NCBI GenBank assembly: GCA_022695795.1
Contig: MU404062.1
Span: 248,001 to 312,000 of the forward strand
Direction: 5' to 3'
Length of the DNA: 64,000 nucleotides
Origin: Biscogniauxia marginata
Lineage: Eukaryota > Ascomycota > Sordariomycetes > Xylariales > Xylariaceae
Part shown: positions 10,201 to 23,364 of the stretch, in pieces
How the letters are laid out: every line of letters begins with the position of its first letter
How positions within the stretch are numbered: position 1 is the first letter of the stretch
Position numbers and translations under genes: made by a program
Notes under the pieces: generated by a model
Database searches by the model: none
Seen by the model: only the letters and a program-made list of their open reading frames with translations
What the model was told of the DNA's origin: nothing

Positions 10201-13200
10201 AGCTGCTTGTCAAGTTTTTTATTATGTTCCTCAAGCCTTGCCTTCTCACGCTGTAGACTGGTAATTTGTCCCCTTGAGGCTTCACTAGCCCTCGAGCTTG
10301 ACCGAGCTATCTCAAGCCCCTTCTGTTGCAGTTTGTTGAGTAGAGCACGATTATCGTTCTCGGAAGCAGTCAGACGACCTTTTACAGTGACTAATTCCCG
10401 TTCGAGCCGCTCTTTAGCCTGATCATTCTTGAGACCATATTCTCCGGTCGAAATCATGAATTTGTTGAGATCGTCGACTTGCCGGTTCAGCTTCTCGCAC
10501 TCCCCTTCAAACCATTTGAGCCGGTCCTGGGTAGCATCAAGGTCTTTCTGCAGGCTAGCCTCCCTCTCGCGAGCCGCGCGCATGGCATTACGCTCACCTT
10601 CTTCCTCGGCAGTTAGTCGTGCTTCTTCCGCTTGAGTCTTTGCGACTCGAAGCCGCCTAATCTCCTCGCGCGCTTCATCTCGCTCCTTTTCAGCCGTCGC
10701 CCGAGCTTCCATAGTGCGTCGCAGCTTGTCCTGTTGGAGGTAGAGCTCCTTCTCGATCGTGATCTTGGACTCCTTCAACTGCTCGTGCTCTTCTTGTAGT
10801 GCTTCATATTTATGCTCAGCGAGGAGTGCGACGTCATCCCGGGATTGTCGCTCGCGGCTCAAATCCATCTGAACCTTGTAGAGTTGGTCCTTGAGGTCAT
10901 TGATTTGGGATTCTAGAACCTCGCGGCTTTGATTTGCCTGGGCGTCCTCGGATAGTCGCGCTTCGAGTAATTGTTTGGCATCTTCAGCCTCCCGTTGAAG
11001 CTGCGATTGCTGCGACTTCATAGCCACCATCTCAGCCTGAACCTCACGTAGACGAGCGGCGGTCTTATCCTTCTCAGAAGCAAGCGTTTTTCTTTGCTCG
11101 TCGAAGGTTCGCTGCTCCATCTGAAGTTTCTTATTATCCCCACGAAGGAGCACCAATTCACTCTCCTTTTTGCTTACTAACTCCTCGTAGTCTGTAGAAG
11201 TCTTCGACAACTGAGACAATTGTTGTTGAATCTCTCGATTTTCTCGCGAGAGGTGCTGTTCTCTAGTCTTAAGAAACTGAAGCTCTTTTTGAGCAGCGGC
11301 AACCTTAATATCAGCATCCTGCTCGCTTTTGAGAAATCTACCCTCGAGATCTCGTACTTTGCGATCCTTCAGCGAAAGCTGGCTTTGGAGCACCTTGAGT
11401 TCGTCTTCCAAAGCTGCTTCTTGTGCGCTTCGATCAGCTTGTTTTCGCGATATTGCCTCGATATCGGCTTCCAGGCTAGATGTTCGAGCATCGAGTTCCG
11501 ACTTCTCTTCCTCAAGTCGGGCGATGAGTGAAGCGGCCTGCTCTAACTGTGACCGGTACTTATCCACATCTTGCTCGGCTCTTTTCTTTGCGGCGAGAAG
11601 GTCGTCTAATTGATCCTCGAGCTTCTCTTGGTCCTCCATGGCGCCCTTAAGCTCCTCTTCCAGCTCTGCCTCCCGGAATTGCAATCGCTTGAAGATTTCC
11701 TCTTTGTCAAGCGCTAGAGCCCGTTCGCTTTCAAGGATTTGCTGTGTACGCATAAGCTCCGTGTGGCAGTTTCGGCGCTCTTCTTCTAGTCGCGTACGAT
11801 TTTCGGATTCTTGCCGCATCCTGTCGTTTAATTCTCGAATCTTCTCGTCTCGTTTCTTCACCTCCATTGCAGTGCGAGTGGCACCCAACAGTGGCTTCAT
11901 TTTAACAAAAAGCTGCCACCATGGATTCTCGCAGAGGTCGAGATAGACGTTGAAATTGCGCTGAATGACCCGAGTTGCCTCTGTGCGATACAATCTCTTG
12001 AAGGCACTGCGTCGTTTGATGTACCCACGCGCGACGGATTGAAACTGTGACATGATCTCAGTAATCTGTGCATCGCGTTGCTCTTCCAATTCGGCGAGGA
12101 CGCCAGCTCGGAAGAAGACTTTGGTGAGGCCGACTCGGAAGAGAGACCTGTCAATGCCAAGCTTGTCTAGCATCAATCCTGTGACTGCTTGCCCATCAAC
12201 ATAACCCTTCGGTATGTCTCGGCAGAGAACTTCGTATCTATGTCTAAATTCTGCGAATGAGAGGCGATTAGGGAAACCGGTCCGAGCGATTCTTATACCC
12301 TCGAGGACACCGTTACATCTCAACTGATCAAGAACAAGCAGCGCGTTGAATTGCTTAGGACGTTTTTTATGGTTCGGAAGAATACAACGGACGAAGTGCG
12401 GGTGAGTTGAGTGAAGCTGAGCCATGAGACTGGACAACTGTTCCTTGTGTCTCTGAGCGACCGTACGAAAGAGTCCCTTCTTTACGCGACTACGAGAACC
12501 TCCTGTATCCTCATTATCGGCACAGTCTGCGAACAAGTTGGCAATATGTTTGTCTGTCGATGCAGCCAATAGTCGAGTTACGTTGTCGTTCAAGGGGTCC
12601 TTGTTCTTTTCTAGCCAGCCGTCTGTTGAGTATTCGACTTCCGCAGCATAGTGAGTCAGGATGAAACCTTGTCGAGCCCCGAGGCGCGATGGACGATATT
12701 TATTGGATTTCTTGTCCCACAGAGAGTTGAGCTTCTCTGTGAAAGATTTGTCCGTAGCTTTCGGCATGACACAATCCTCATCCAAGCAAGAAAAGACGCC
12801 GATTGGATTTGGTAATTCAATGAGGTCTATAGTCGGCTGCAGGTCACGGCCGAAATCGATGAATTGCCACTCAATCTGCTCCCTTGCATATTCCTCCTGC
12901 TCTAGGACGAACATGTGATGGTTGAAGAACTGTTGTAGCTTTTCGTTTGTGTAGTTGATGCAAAGCTGCTCGAAGCTGTTCTCTTCAAATATCTCAAAAC
13001 CAGCGATATCGAGCACTCCGATGAAATGAGAATCGTCCATGCCCATTCCAGCTCGATCTAACTGACGGTTGATTCTCGAAACTAGATCCCCAAAGCCACG
13101 TTCGTAGATACCCTTAGCAAGGGCATCAATTCCAAGCCGTACTTGATCAGGAGTTTGGACCTTTTCCACCCATTCGCGCCCAGCCTTGACCTTTGGATGG

Positions 13201-14748
13201 AGCAGTCCTTGTAAGAAGGGGTCCAGGGGAATTCCAAGAAGCTTGCAAACCCGATCGGCTACCTCTTTCGCATCGGGGGCAAGCCGGGCCTGGTCTGCCA
13301 TGCGGCTCTCCTTCACGACAGTGATATTCCCTAGATGGAGGACAGCAGCGACAGTGCGCAGAATTGTATTTTGCTCCTGATCAGAGAAGCCCATTACATG
13401 GAATGCCTCTAGTAAAGATTCCCACTCGCCTTGGTCAGAGACGCCGGTGATGGTATCATGGCCCTCTCGCGTATAGGCAAAGTCGGCAACGTCGAACCCA
13501 TCGAGGAAGAACTCTTCTCGCATCCGCCGGTCTGCACCAGTCAGTAACTGGTAGAATACGTGATAATTGCGCTCCTGAGAGTTGATACGGACTACTCGAG
13601 ATTTCTCTAAGAGGTACCAATCGATAAAGGCACCTTCTATTGACCCATTTCGACTAAATTCGATGCGGATGAATTTGCCAAAACGAGACGAGTTGTTGTT
13701 TCGGACAGTCTGCGCATTGCCGAAAGCTTCGAGTATAGGATTCGCGCGTAATATCTGCTGAGACAGACCGGACTGTTGTCCTCTGGTCTTCACCGGGGAC
13801 TCGGAATGAGCCACGGCCGCAAGGTATTGAATAACCTTCTTGGTGTTCTCGGTCTTTCCAGCACCCGACTCGCCAGTGACCAGGATACTTTGGTTTTCGC
13901 CTTCGTCTACGAGATTACGGAATGCTTCGTCGGCCATAGCGAATATGTGAGGCTTCATATCTTCTCGGTTTCGGCCCTTATACATATTGACATACTCATT
14001 TGTATATATCGGCAGGGGGCAGTATGGGTTCACAGTAACCAAGAATAACCCGGAGTAAGTGTAAATAAGGTCTGCCTGATACCTCATGTGGAGGTTATGG
14101 ACAACAGATGGCTCGTTGAGATGGGTCAGTTCAGCCATGTCGTTCGCCTTGTCGAATTTGGCAGGGTTGACCTTATCCACGCTTTCGCTATCGACCTCCC
14201 GTTGCTAAAATCCCGAATCAGAAGGATCATCAAACCCCGAGAGCAGAGCCACTTACACTTCCATCGTCACATTGCACTATCATGCGACCTTCATCAAGTT
14301 CTTCGACTACCCAACCTTTCATGAACGCAGCTTGTGGATCCCTGAGCCACACATACCTCCTCCCTGAGAAGTCATTCTCGCCCTCTATGCCCTTGACGAC
14401 ATCTATACTTCTTCTCATGTCCTCCGTCTTGATGAATGAGGGCGCAAAGGTCATGGAGTTGGGGCCATTGCTTTTAGAGTCGGATCGGTGATGTCGAGTA
14501 CCATTGGCGGTGACCGGAACTAGATTGGCTGCCAGTGCCGTTTGCGATTGCGTGCGATTGTGTGTAGGGGGCGTCGTAGAACTACTCGTACTGCTCGAAA
14601 GGAGAGACTGTGAATGGAAGATGGCGGACTTTGGTCTTCCAGGACCAGCTGGAACGGTTGGGCCCGTTGGACCTGGAGAAGTTGAGGAGGACCCTGTTCG
14701 CATAAAGGGATTGCGGCGTTGCGCCATGGTGGGCGTATTCGATGCCAT
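7251..14748 (-). CDS. Class II (conventional) myosin heavy chain
   Basis: Three exons: 14748..14257, 14204..7920 and 7778..7251. The introns are 52 and 141 nt, and the product is 2434 aa. The N-terminal 125 residues are Ser/Thr/Pro-rich and disordered. An SH3-like myosin N-domain follows (about 128-170), then the motor domain with P-loop GESGAGKT at 275-282, NNNSSRFGKF (switch I), DIAGFE (switch II) and an HFVRCILPN stretch. The lever arm has IQ motifs near 880-915. The rest to about 2350 is an almost unbroken coiled coil rich in Glu, Lys, Leu and Arg, ending in a basic tail (KRKSSVKRTPSL). This is the fungal myosin II used for the contractile actomyosin ring and septation, orthologous in role to yeast Myo1 and Aspergillus MyoB. 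It is divergent from the zinc-finger gene at 15894. No disruption is seen. The internal M near 14180 is not the start: the upstream exon adds the N-domain in frame. Confidence 0.95.
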
Positions 14749-15893
14749 ATTGGAGTAGGTGAAAGTAGTTCAGTTTCCAGGCGTTGCCTTCATTGGCTTC
14801 AGCCTGTGCTGGTGTGTTTAGATGCTGGTGGGATGGACGGTGGGAATCGAAAGCACGATGCCATAGAAACAGAATGCGCGTTGTCCAGAAGAATAAGTAC
14901 GTATGAAAAACGAATAACAAGAATCAGACCATGAAAAGCGTGATGTCCGTAAATCTGAATGGTGGCAGAGAGCCCTCATTTACAAAACCATGTTCGTGTT
15001 GTTATATGATCTTTTTGCTAGTCGTGATGGTTGATGCGGTGGAAGTGGATTGCGCACGATCTGCCCAAGAAATCAATCCACCAATGTTGACAGCGCCAGG
15101 TTCCTCATAGCAACGACATGTGGGAAAGTAAACAGCCTAGCGGCTTGGCAGATCTCATCCGGTTTTGTTGCATTCAGGTGGTACCTAGCACTGGCCAGCT
15201 GATTCCCCCATGTTGACAGCTGCCCTCCACGGACTTCTCTACTCGGATTAACCTTGCGGCGAAAACTGCACAAAGAGGCGGGGCCTAACGTGGGGGGCCG
15301 CCCAGGTCCCATGATCACTTCTTTCAGACCCATATCGGCCTAGGCCCCATAGAGGTTAGTGGCTTGAGGCTGGCCACTAGCCTCGCATGTTGATTGCTTG
15401 TTGGACATTACGAATAAAGCCCAGTGTGACCTGAACTCTTTGAAATTCTGTAACTTCGCAAACCTCCGTGAAATCCACCAACACGCGCTACATATTGAGA
15501 TCGCATCCATCGCATCCCCCAGAACAGCCATCATCCTGCCTCCATCAATTGCTGGCTTTTGATTTTTCATATCGTCTGGATTCTTCTTCAGGAAAAGATT
15601 TCTGTCATCTCGGCATCCCTGTCTTTCGTGCTCGAAGCAGCAGCCCTTGCTCCCAGCACACCACGAATAGCACGCGCGCCTTGATACTTACTTGCAATGC
15701 TAGTCCTTCTCTACATTCAGCAAATAAGTATATTCGTCCTACCTCCCACCCAGTAGCGAGATCCCGAACACACTGGTTTCCGTCTAGGACGCGTGTCACT
15801 GGCATGTTGGTAGTCTGGGGAACCTGGTTTGTCTTGGCATCGTACTGAACTCGGCAACACGCTCTCTCATTTCCCCTACCGTCGTCCTTCAAT
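14749..15893. other. Divergent promoter region between myosin and the zinc-finger gene
   Basis: About 1.1 kb between two divergent starts. The open frames present (for example 15468-15848) lack recognisable domains and probably lie in leader sequence. No RNA gene was found. Confidence 0.5.
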
Positions 15894-18800
15894 ATGGCCG
15901 ACCATCCTTATGGCTATGGCCAATTCCCGCCCCAGCAACCTCACCCACCTTTCGCACACCAGTCTGCTCCTCCGAACCCCCAGCCGCCCTATTTCAGCAC
16001 TCCCCAGATGACTGGCGTTGTAGCCAGCAACTACGCGACCGTCAATAATTCGTACGAGTTCAATGCGAATCGAATACCTGGCTTGGGGCTTGGTGGCACC
16101 TCGATACCGTCTACTTCGCGAACCGACAACGGCACGTCGTGGCATACCCCACTCAAGGCTTCACAACCAAGTGCTCCTCTTTCCCACATAGAAGCACCGG
16201 TTTCGACAGGCAGTTTCCATCCATCCGTGCATGGAAACCAAGCGATTGGACCTCGCAGCGCCCCTGTACCTTCCCTGCAGTCAGCAAGTGGCGTTCTTGA
16301 AGAGGGCGAATTAAACGAGGGTGAATTCGAAGATCTATATGAACCTAAAGATCCGAGTGAAATTCCCGCCTCCGCTCCAAATCCGTCAACCCGGCCATTG
16401 AGCATTACCGATAACCGACCTAGCAGCGTTGGTGATGCAGATGGATCTTCTATATACGACGCTGCATCGCCCCAAGGCGAAGTTACTGTAAACAGTATAT
16501 CAGCCTCCCTTCCCGCAGCCGAGCAGGAGTACTCTCCAGACGAGGACTGGGAACCAACCTATCCAGAGCGTGATCGGTCTGGCTCATATTCCCCTTACCT
16601 TTCTCCGAGAGAAGTCCAGCGGAAAGCGTCTGTGTCTAAAGTTGCCTCCCGTGAAGCTAAGCGTATGTGTGAGCCAAATCCATCCAGTTTTGGGATAATC
16701 TAACATTTGTAGTTCCTGACTTCCAACGCGGCCTTCAATCATCATCGGAGATGGCGGCTACAAGGCCTGCGCCCCCGACTGATGGGGTAATACCAAACTC
16801 TAATATCAACAATACCGTTTATCCTCCAGGGAAACCTATATCTGGACCACCTTTCCGCTCTGTCTCCGAGGCAAAGAAGAAGGCGCAAGAAGCTATTCTT
16901 GGTCTGTGGCCACTGAAAGTCCGATATCAGGATTACATTGAGGAAGGCCTTGATGCGACCATGGTAAAGAAGCTATTCACCGACTTGGGGTTGGACACAT
17001 CACTACCTAAGCCTCCTGCAAATTTGCCAAAGGCACCAGGCAGTGTTCCCCATGCGGTGCCTAGCCCAGCTGGCTTCCCTACCAAGAACATATCTGAATC
17101 GCAACAGATCGCAAACCAGCCACAGAATGCATCGCAATTGCCAGCTATGTCGGCAATGTCGGCGACGTCGGTCTCAGAGGTGACATTGCCTGATAGGACA
17201 CAAACTTCAGGAAGCAATGACAAGACCAATGAAGGCAAACCAGCAGGAAAATCAGCTGCAGAAGAGCGCAAAGACAAGATTGCACGAAAACTAGCTGCAA
17301 AGGCACAGAAGTCCACAGCCACAGTACAGCCTTGTGTAAAAACTGTACCTGCGCCGGCTGCTGTTGCTTCAGAGCCTGAATCTAGGCCCGTGAATGGATC
17401 CCCTGCTAAAACCAAGGGCAAGACACGGGCTGAGAATAATGCTCTCCTGCAAAAGAAGCTTGCAGCCTTGAAAGAAAGGCAAGAGAAAGCAGCAGCTAAC
17501 AAAAGCCCTGCGACCCAAAATAATCCCCCAATTATTGTATCTTCAGGTGCTGGTACCACTTCTACTACAATAGCCACCCCTGATAGTCTTCATAGTGCTG
17601 ATGCACCTCCCAAATCAACTTCTACTATTTCCGTCCCACCAGGTCCCGATCGTCGTCTGGGGTCTGCCGAAATTCAGGGTACATCTAAAGATGGCAGCAT
17701 ACCTGGGTTGTTCCTCTCATCCCAATCAGCGCAGGCATCGAGCCGCACCTTGAAGCGGCCGGTTGCTTCAGATTTTGACAATTACACGCCCCGCGAGGCG
17801 CCGCTGAAGCGAACTCGAACTCAAGAGACCTTGATTATCGATGTTAGTGACGATGAAGATATCGAGATGGACATAGGCTCGCCAGCTGATGAGCCTTCCA
17901 CGCCCATGGAGGCTGTCAACTCTCCAGCCCGCAAAACTCCTCTGGGCGCATTTCCACCATTATCTGATACTCCTCATTGGCGGCAGCGTTCTAGCCCAGT
18001 ATCTGCTTCGGTACCAACACCGCCAGTGAATGGTGCTAAGCTTGACCTATTACACAAGAGAATCGAAGAGACCAAACGAATGATTGCTGAAGCTGAGGCA
18101 AAGAAGGCCTCTAAGAAAGCGGTTACTCCTCAGTCGCCACAAGCTCAGAGTCCGTTAGAGACAACAGAGCCTATCAAGTTGCCAAAGACTGCTGAAGCAA
18201 AGCCACGGCCGAGTCCCAATACCGGGAGACGCAATAGAATCGCGAGCTACGAGTTGCCACGTGTCGACGCTACACTCCAGGAGAAGCAGGATATGTTGAG
18301 GCAGATCGTCGCCCAGGCAGCTCAACTTGAACTTGAGGTTCAAGCTAGTCTAGATGAACGGCGGAAGCTAACTACGGAAATGGAAGGACTTGCGGATGCC
18401 CCTGAAGAGGGGTCTACAGACTCCAATGGGCAATCGTCACCTACTAGTCCTAGTAAGTACTCCTCGTGATATATACAGCCCGCTTTAAAAGCAGTGCGAC
18501 TGCATACATTTACTGACAATTGATTAGTCACAATTAGTGAGGCCGTAGCATCGAGACCACTCGTCGAGCCAATATGTGGAACTGAGACGCAAATAACTTC
18601 AAGTCAAGATCGACCTGAATCCTCTATCAACGAGGACCAAAATGTTTTGCTCAATAATGGTAGCCTACCACCTCGAGTAGTATCTGCTGAGGAGAATTCT
18701 GGTTCGGACCTGGAAATGTCTGGTTGTGCTTCGCCATCAGACAATGGGAACGCAGAAGCTACTGATTCGATATGTCAGAGTCCTTCCCATGCAGATAAGG

Positions 18801-19809
18801 AGCTGCAACCCGAAGTTAATGATGTCGACATGAGTGTGGAGACGGGTTTGACAGAAATCTCGGCTAAAGGTGACGCTGTGCCTGATGTGCCGAATGAATC
18901 CACAAATAGTCAGCCTGAAGGGCTAGAAGAAGACGACTCATCTGATGCAGATATTTCGATGCAGACGTCAGCCGCTGACCTCTCGGAGAGCGATGACGAT
19001 TCATATGAACCAAGCCCCGCGCAGATCTCCAATCCTCACGATTATCAAATCCAGGGGGCTCAAAATGAAGAGGTAATGACATGCTTTTCCTTAGTATTCT
19101 AGCCTTCCGCTAATCGAGAGATAGACCATCGATGAAGTTCTCGATGAGCCAAACCCGACCCATGTAGCCAGTGAACAAACGGCGCATGAGCCTGAGGCAT
19201 CTCGTGGAGAAGTAAAAAAATGCTCATCTCAGGAGCATCCCATACTGACTGCGTTGCAGGATGGCCAAGACACTGCTACGCCCTCGGAGGATCTCTTGTC
19301 ATATCATAGCCCCCTCGGATATTTCCGTGCATACAGGTTCCATCCAAAGTATTTCGATGAGGTACCAGGTGGCCTCAAGTCCATGACTTACAGCTCCAGG
19401 ATTGACCCAATGCGGCCACTATGTCCAGATATACTGACTGGAGAGCAATGTCCGAGAGGCAATGCTTGCGAGTTCCAACATTTTGAGACCATGGTTCTTC
19501 CGGGTGAGTTTTCAAAGAGATGCTGCGGCTAAATCGCGAACCTTTGCTCCAATACTTCCCCCCCTTGGATAGCTGACCACATAGTGCTTTGTTTTAGATG
19601 CCGAAATTATCACCCAGCTTGGCTCTGCGGACATGTTCACCGGGGAGACGAGAAGCCGATTCATCGAAGGGCTCAAGAAGGTACTCAACGACCTAAAAGC
19701 CAACAAGGTCAAGGACTTTGATCGCATCACAAGGGCTATCGTCAAGCACAGACAAGATTTTCTCAATGATAAGACCAAAGTATTGCCTCTCGACGCTGGT
19801 ACCAGCTAG
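15894..19809 (+). CDS. CCCH zinc-finger protein of the Red1/ZFC3H1 type
   Basis: Five exons: 15894..16662, 16713..18452, 18528..19072, 19125..19503 and 19598..19809. All phases agree and the product is about 1214 aa. Most of the protein is disordered: a Pro/Gln/Tyr-rich N-terminus, an acidic EEGELNEGEFEDLYEP segment near 140, and Lys/Ala-rich coiled stretches near 430-560 and 720-740. SP-rich and acidic tracts follow. The only clear fold is near residue 1117: C-x8-C-x5-C-x3-H (CPDILTGEQC...CEFQH), the 'putative zinc-finger' (zf-C3H1) found in fission-yeast Red1 and animal ZFC3H1. Those proteins link the exosome adaptor Mtr4/Mtl1 to nuclear RNA decay. A nuclear RNA-surveillance scaffold is therefore inferred from family. 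The N-terminal EGEL/EGEF acidic motif is also seen in such scaffolds. The gene model is strong; the function is by homology only. Confidence 0.82.
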
Positions 19810-20928
19810 GCGATATCGTAGTATTCTCACACGCAACAGTTTAGTCACCTTTTACCTCGAGGCCCAACCCTTGTAGAACTACTCCCCCCTTCCCCTCGCA
19901 TACATTTACCTCGGCCGCTTTTAATGGCGCTGCTGTACATTTGCGATATGTCCCTGAGACACAGGCGTTAGTCGCCGTCGATCTTAATGGTCTCGGCAGG
20001 TTCTGATGGATTTGGCGTTTGGGATGTACGATACCCATCAGCGCTATTATTTGAAGCACCACCTCTCCGTACAGCAAGATCTGCTGCAAAAGACGGATAG
20101 AAAACATGAGGTCACCCATGGCCGCAGAAGGAAGAGAAGCAAAAATAAAGAAACGGTGTGCACAACGAGGAAGAAAAAGAAAAGATAGTGCCACTAGGGC
20201 TCCTCTCACGGGGACGTAATTACATATTTCGAGTTGCCAGCTAGTGCCTCGGAACATGATATCTGGTTGGTAGCGCTACTAATAGATAGCTTGAGACTTG
20301 ATTTGCATCTTACGAGCAACATAGTCTACTAGTTGAGAGCTTCTCAGAGAAGCTCTCATAGTTTATGCTTTCATCGCGTTGATTATTTTAATCTCAGCAA
20401 ACATATACTTCTCGTACCCTGGACATCTTAGTATTACGATTGCACCCGTGATATGTCTTTGTATTAAAAGGGGAAGGGTAAGAGAAACATGGAAAGAGAG
20501 CATGAGCTTACTATCTGCTTATACAAGTACACTAGGTAGATAACGAAATTTAATTCCATTTGCAAATGGTTGGCGTTTTTGAAAATAACTCGGACGGTTC
20601 GAAGTTGAGATAGTGAATTCATAAACGCATTGCTTGTAAACAATAACCTAAATCACTATCAAACTTATCAACCATAATGTAGCCACAAGCCCTCTCTCGT
20701 CTAACCTAAGCTAAGGGGCTTGTTACAAGTCTCCTGTTTCTATGAACACGCTCATTCCAATTACCGAACCCCAAATCCCCTTGTACTGCGCAATGAAAGC
20801 TTTTGAATGTCGGCGTACTAACATCTGGGTACTTCTGTCACTCTCCCACTCCACACCCCCCCTTTTTGTTTTTGAGTAAGCACTGAAACCTAAGAAGACC
20901 CCAAAACACCTCAGCAACCCCACATCAT
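19810..20928. other. Convergent intergenic region with a perfect palindrome
   Basis: Lies between two 3' ends, so mainly 3' flanks. A minus-strand frame of 138 residues (20257..19841) is uninformative. A 25-bp perfect palindrome sits at 20334-20358. The rest is AT-rich with no recognisable gene. Confidence 0.5.
20334..20358. repeat. Perfect 12-bp inverted repeat with 1-nt spacer
   Basis: TGAGAGCTTCTC, a single A, then GAGAAGCTCTCA. It sits in the convergent spacer between the zinc-finger and RTA1-like genes, where it could form a hairpin in either transcript. No T-run follows that would make it a Pol III terminator. Confidence 0.7.
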
Positions 20929-22224
20929 CTAAGCCTTAGGCCTTCTCGTGAGATCACGAGTAGGCACGCTGCTCTGCCATGCGTACGCGTTAGAAGAGAC
21001 AGACTCGTCTAAACTCGACGACGTGCTCAGCTTAGGCGGGTTCTCGAACCCGCAGGGGCCGAGGCTATCGCCGACGAACTCGCGCTCGAAGCTATTCACC
21101 GAGACCCTCTTCGGCCGACCCGCCGACCCGCTGCTGCTGCCGCCGCGGCGCCGGCGATCGGGAAAGCACAGGCTCGGGTGGAAGACGTTGAGCGCCGCGA
21201 CGGCGACGCCGATCATGACGCCCTCGAAGGCGACGAACAGGTCCTGCCGCGCAATCAGCGGGCCCGCGTAGCCGCCGCTGAGCTCGACGACGCGGAACAC
21301 GCACCGCGCGAAGACGCACGCCGTGCTGAGCGCGAGCGCGGCCGCGAACCCCCGGAAGGCCCGCGAGCCGCGCACCGCGACCAGCGCCGGGCTCTGGTCC
21401 AGGGCCGCGGCCGAGCCGAGGGCGCGCCGCCGGCGCAGCGTGCGCAGCGCGAAGTCGAGCGCGAGCCCGATGAAGGCGAGCAGCGTGGCGACTTGCAGCG
21501 CTAGCCCGACCATGATCACAGTGTCGCCCGTGTCGGTGGACTTGCGGTTCCGCGCTGCGAGCGCCGCGATCGTGCCCCCCGTTGCTTGGGTCAGGAGGCA
21601 GACTACATCGCAGGGGATGAACTAATTAAGGGTTTCGCTCGTGTTAGCGGTTTAATCTGTCTGAGAGTGCTTTTTATTTAAATTCTTTATGCTACTGTCG
21701 ACACATTGGTTATATTTCTGCCCCATCCTATCTTGTAGCTAGAGGGAGAGTCTGGTTCGACGGGGCTTTCGGTCAGTTAAGACGGGGAAAAAACTTACTA
21801 CACGAGTGTAGTACTCGGGCGGGATACGCGAGTTCTCTGGCCCGAAGGCGCGCACGATCTTGCGCAAGCAGAGGTAGATACCGGCGGCGAGGAAGGCCGG
21901 GGCGAAAGTCAGGCTGGTGGTCTGCATGATGAAGCCGGTGGAGCTCCACTGGTCGCGCCAGTTCATGATGCGGCCGACGTAGCCGTCGATCTCGCAGATG
22001 AGCCCCAGCACCATGGCGAGGGTGAAGACGGCGCCGCGGCGCGTGAAGGCATACACGCCAACGTAGGCGAGGAGCGACACCGCGAAAAGCGATGCGAAGG
22101 CCACGTTTGGCGCGAGCCAGAGACGGTACTGGTAGAAGGACCTCTCGTATGGGCAGATCTCCGGCGTACACTGGTCGAAGGGTATCTTACCGCCGGCGGC
22201 GGTGCTGTTTTCTCCGCTGCTCAT
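20929..22224 (-). CDS. RTA1-like seven-helix membrane protein
   Basis: Two exons: 22224..21799 and 21621..20929. The 177-nt intron has a GTAAGT donor and a TTAG acceptor, and the protein is 372 aa. The N-terminus carries a CTPEICPYERSFYQYRLWLAPN segment typical of the family. About seven hydrophobic helices follow, with conserved GLICEIDGYVGRI, APAFLAAGIYLCL, and, right after the splice, FIPCDVVCLLTQATGG. Near residue 280 is the RCVFRVVELSGGY block, also a family hallmark (RTA1, lipid-translocating exporter). The C-terminal 70 residues are Ser/Arg-rich and cytosolic-looking. Yeast relatives (Rta1, Rsb1) are linked to resistance to aminocholesterol and to export of long-chain bases; the substrate here is unknown. 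The coding region is very GC-rich, so its antisense frames are shadows. Confidence 0.88.
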
Positions 22225-23364
22225 GGTGGATATCAGGAGGTACTCCTGAGAGGCAGGCAGCTTATATGATTTTGGGAAGGAGAGAAAACTCGTTTTAGCT
22301 ATGGAGATAGGGGTTCGTTAAGGTTCTTAGTTAATAGCGTAGTTGTGTAAACAGAATGGGTTTAAGTTTCGATATTTGAAAACACCGACGATGGCTAGAG
22401 AACTAGAGCTGAAGAGAAGAGAATGGGATTGAGAGCCCCCCCTTCCCCGTCCCCGTCCCCGTCCCCTGGTAACTTCTGAAAAGAATCCATAGAGTTATAT
22501 GACTTGCTAGGCTAGAATGATATCACAGAGCGCGGCACAGGTTATCAACGAAGATCTAGCCAACAGTAGCAACACGGTCTATTCCAAGAAGAGGCAATAT
22601 AATGCTGACGGGCACAGAGCGCGGCAAACCGTCCACATAGATCAGCGGATAGGTGGCGATAGAGGCCAATTCCTGCCCTTCGATTAAGAGACTCCTGGGG
22701 CCAGATGAATAGACGTAGGTGGTTATCATCACAGACTAGGAAGTCCGCAACACTTATTGAAGATGTACGCATATGGTGTATAAGTAATCGTAGTCAGCCG
22801 GATGTAGCTGGTATTCAATCATCGGCCTCCAAGGCCGTGGCTGACAGTCAGTTGTGCCATGCTTCCATGTCAGCAGAAGGATTACAAGGTTGCCTCCCCG
22901 GGGACTATTCCGACTTACACTGAGCACCTATACCTAAATACAATTTTTTATACCTATTATGGTCATGTATATAATAAATCGATCGCCCAGGTGTAAAATT
23001 GTTCTTCCTGCAATATTATTCGCATAAGATAGTCCGGATGTAAGGTGTAGAAAGCATCACGACTTTCGAAGTTGAACAGAAGGAAGGAAAGGTCAGGGGT
23101 CTAGAACCACTTAGCCAGAATGGGTCGGGCGGCTAAACTACGGGAGATTAGAATTGGGTACATAGATACTTAACATAGAGGCTTGAGATGAACAACGTCA
23201 TTCACGTCATTCGCCTATCATTCAACTCTAACGAGTCCAAGCTCCAAACAAAGCAATGAGTGTACATACCAAGAATCGTGGTACTTCTTCCACCAACACA
23301 ATCGCTTGTCAGATGCCAAAAAATGAGACGTCGCCCAGAATATTCACAACACTAGGTAGCCAAG
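22225..23364. other. Divergent promoter region
   Basis: Between the RTA1-like (-) and HAM1-like (+) starts. A C-rich tandem (CCCGT units) lies near 22441-22468. Short frames at 22545-22923 show no domain. No RNA gene is recognised. Confidence 0.5.

Noticed and set aside
14088..14324. Plus-strand frames over the first myosin intron
   Set aside because: Antisense to myosin exons 1-2, whose reading is fully supported.
19841..20257. 138-residue minus-strand frame after the zinc-finger gene
   Set aside because: No domain, and it overlaps the 3' flank of the zinc-finger gene in antisense; composition is not gene-like.
21092..21504. Arg- and Glu-rich frames on both strands inside the RTA1-like gene
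   Set aside because: Shadows of the GC-rich RTA1-like exon, which has clear family motifs.
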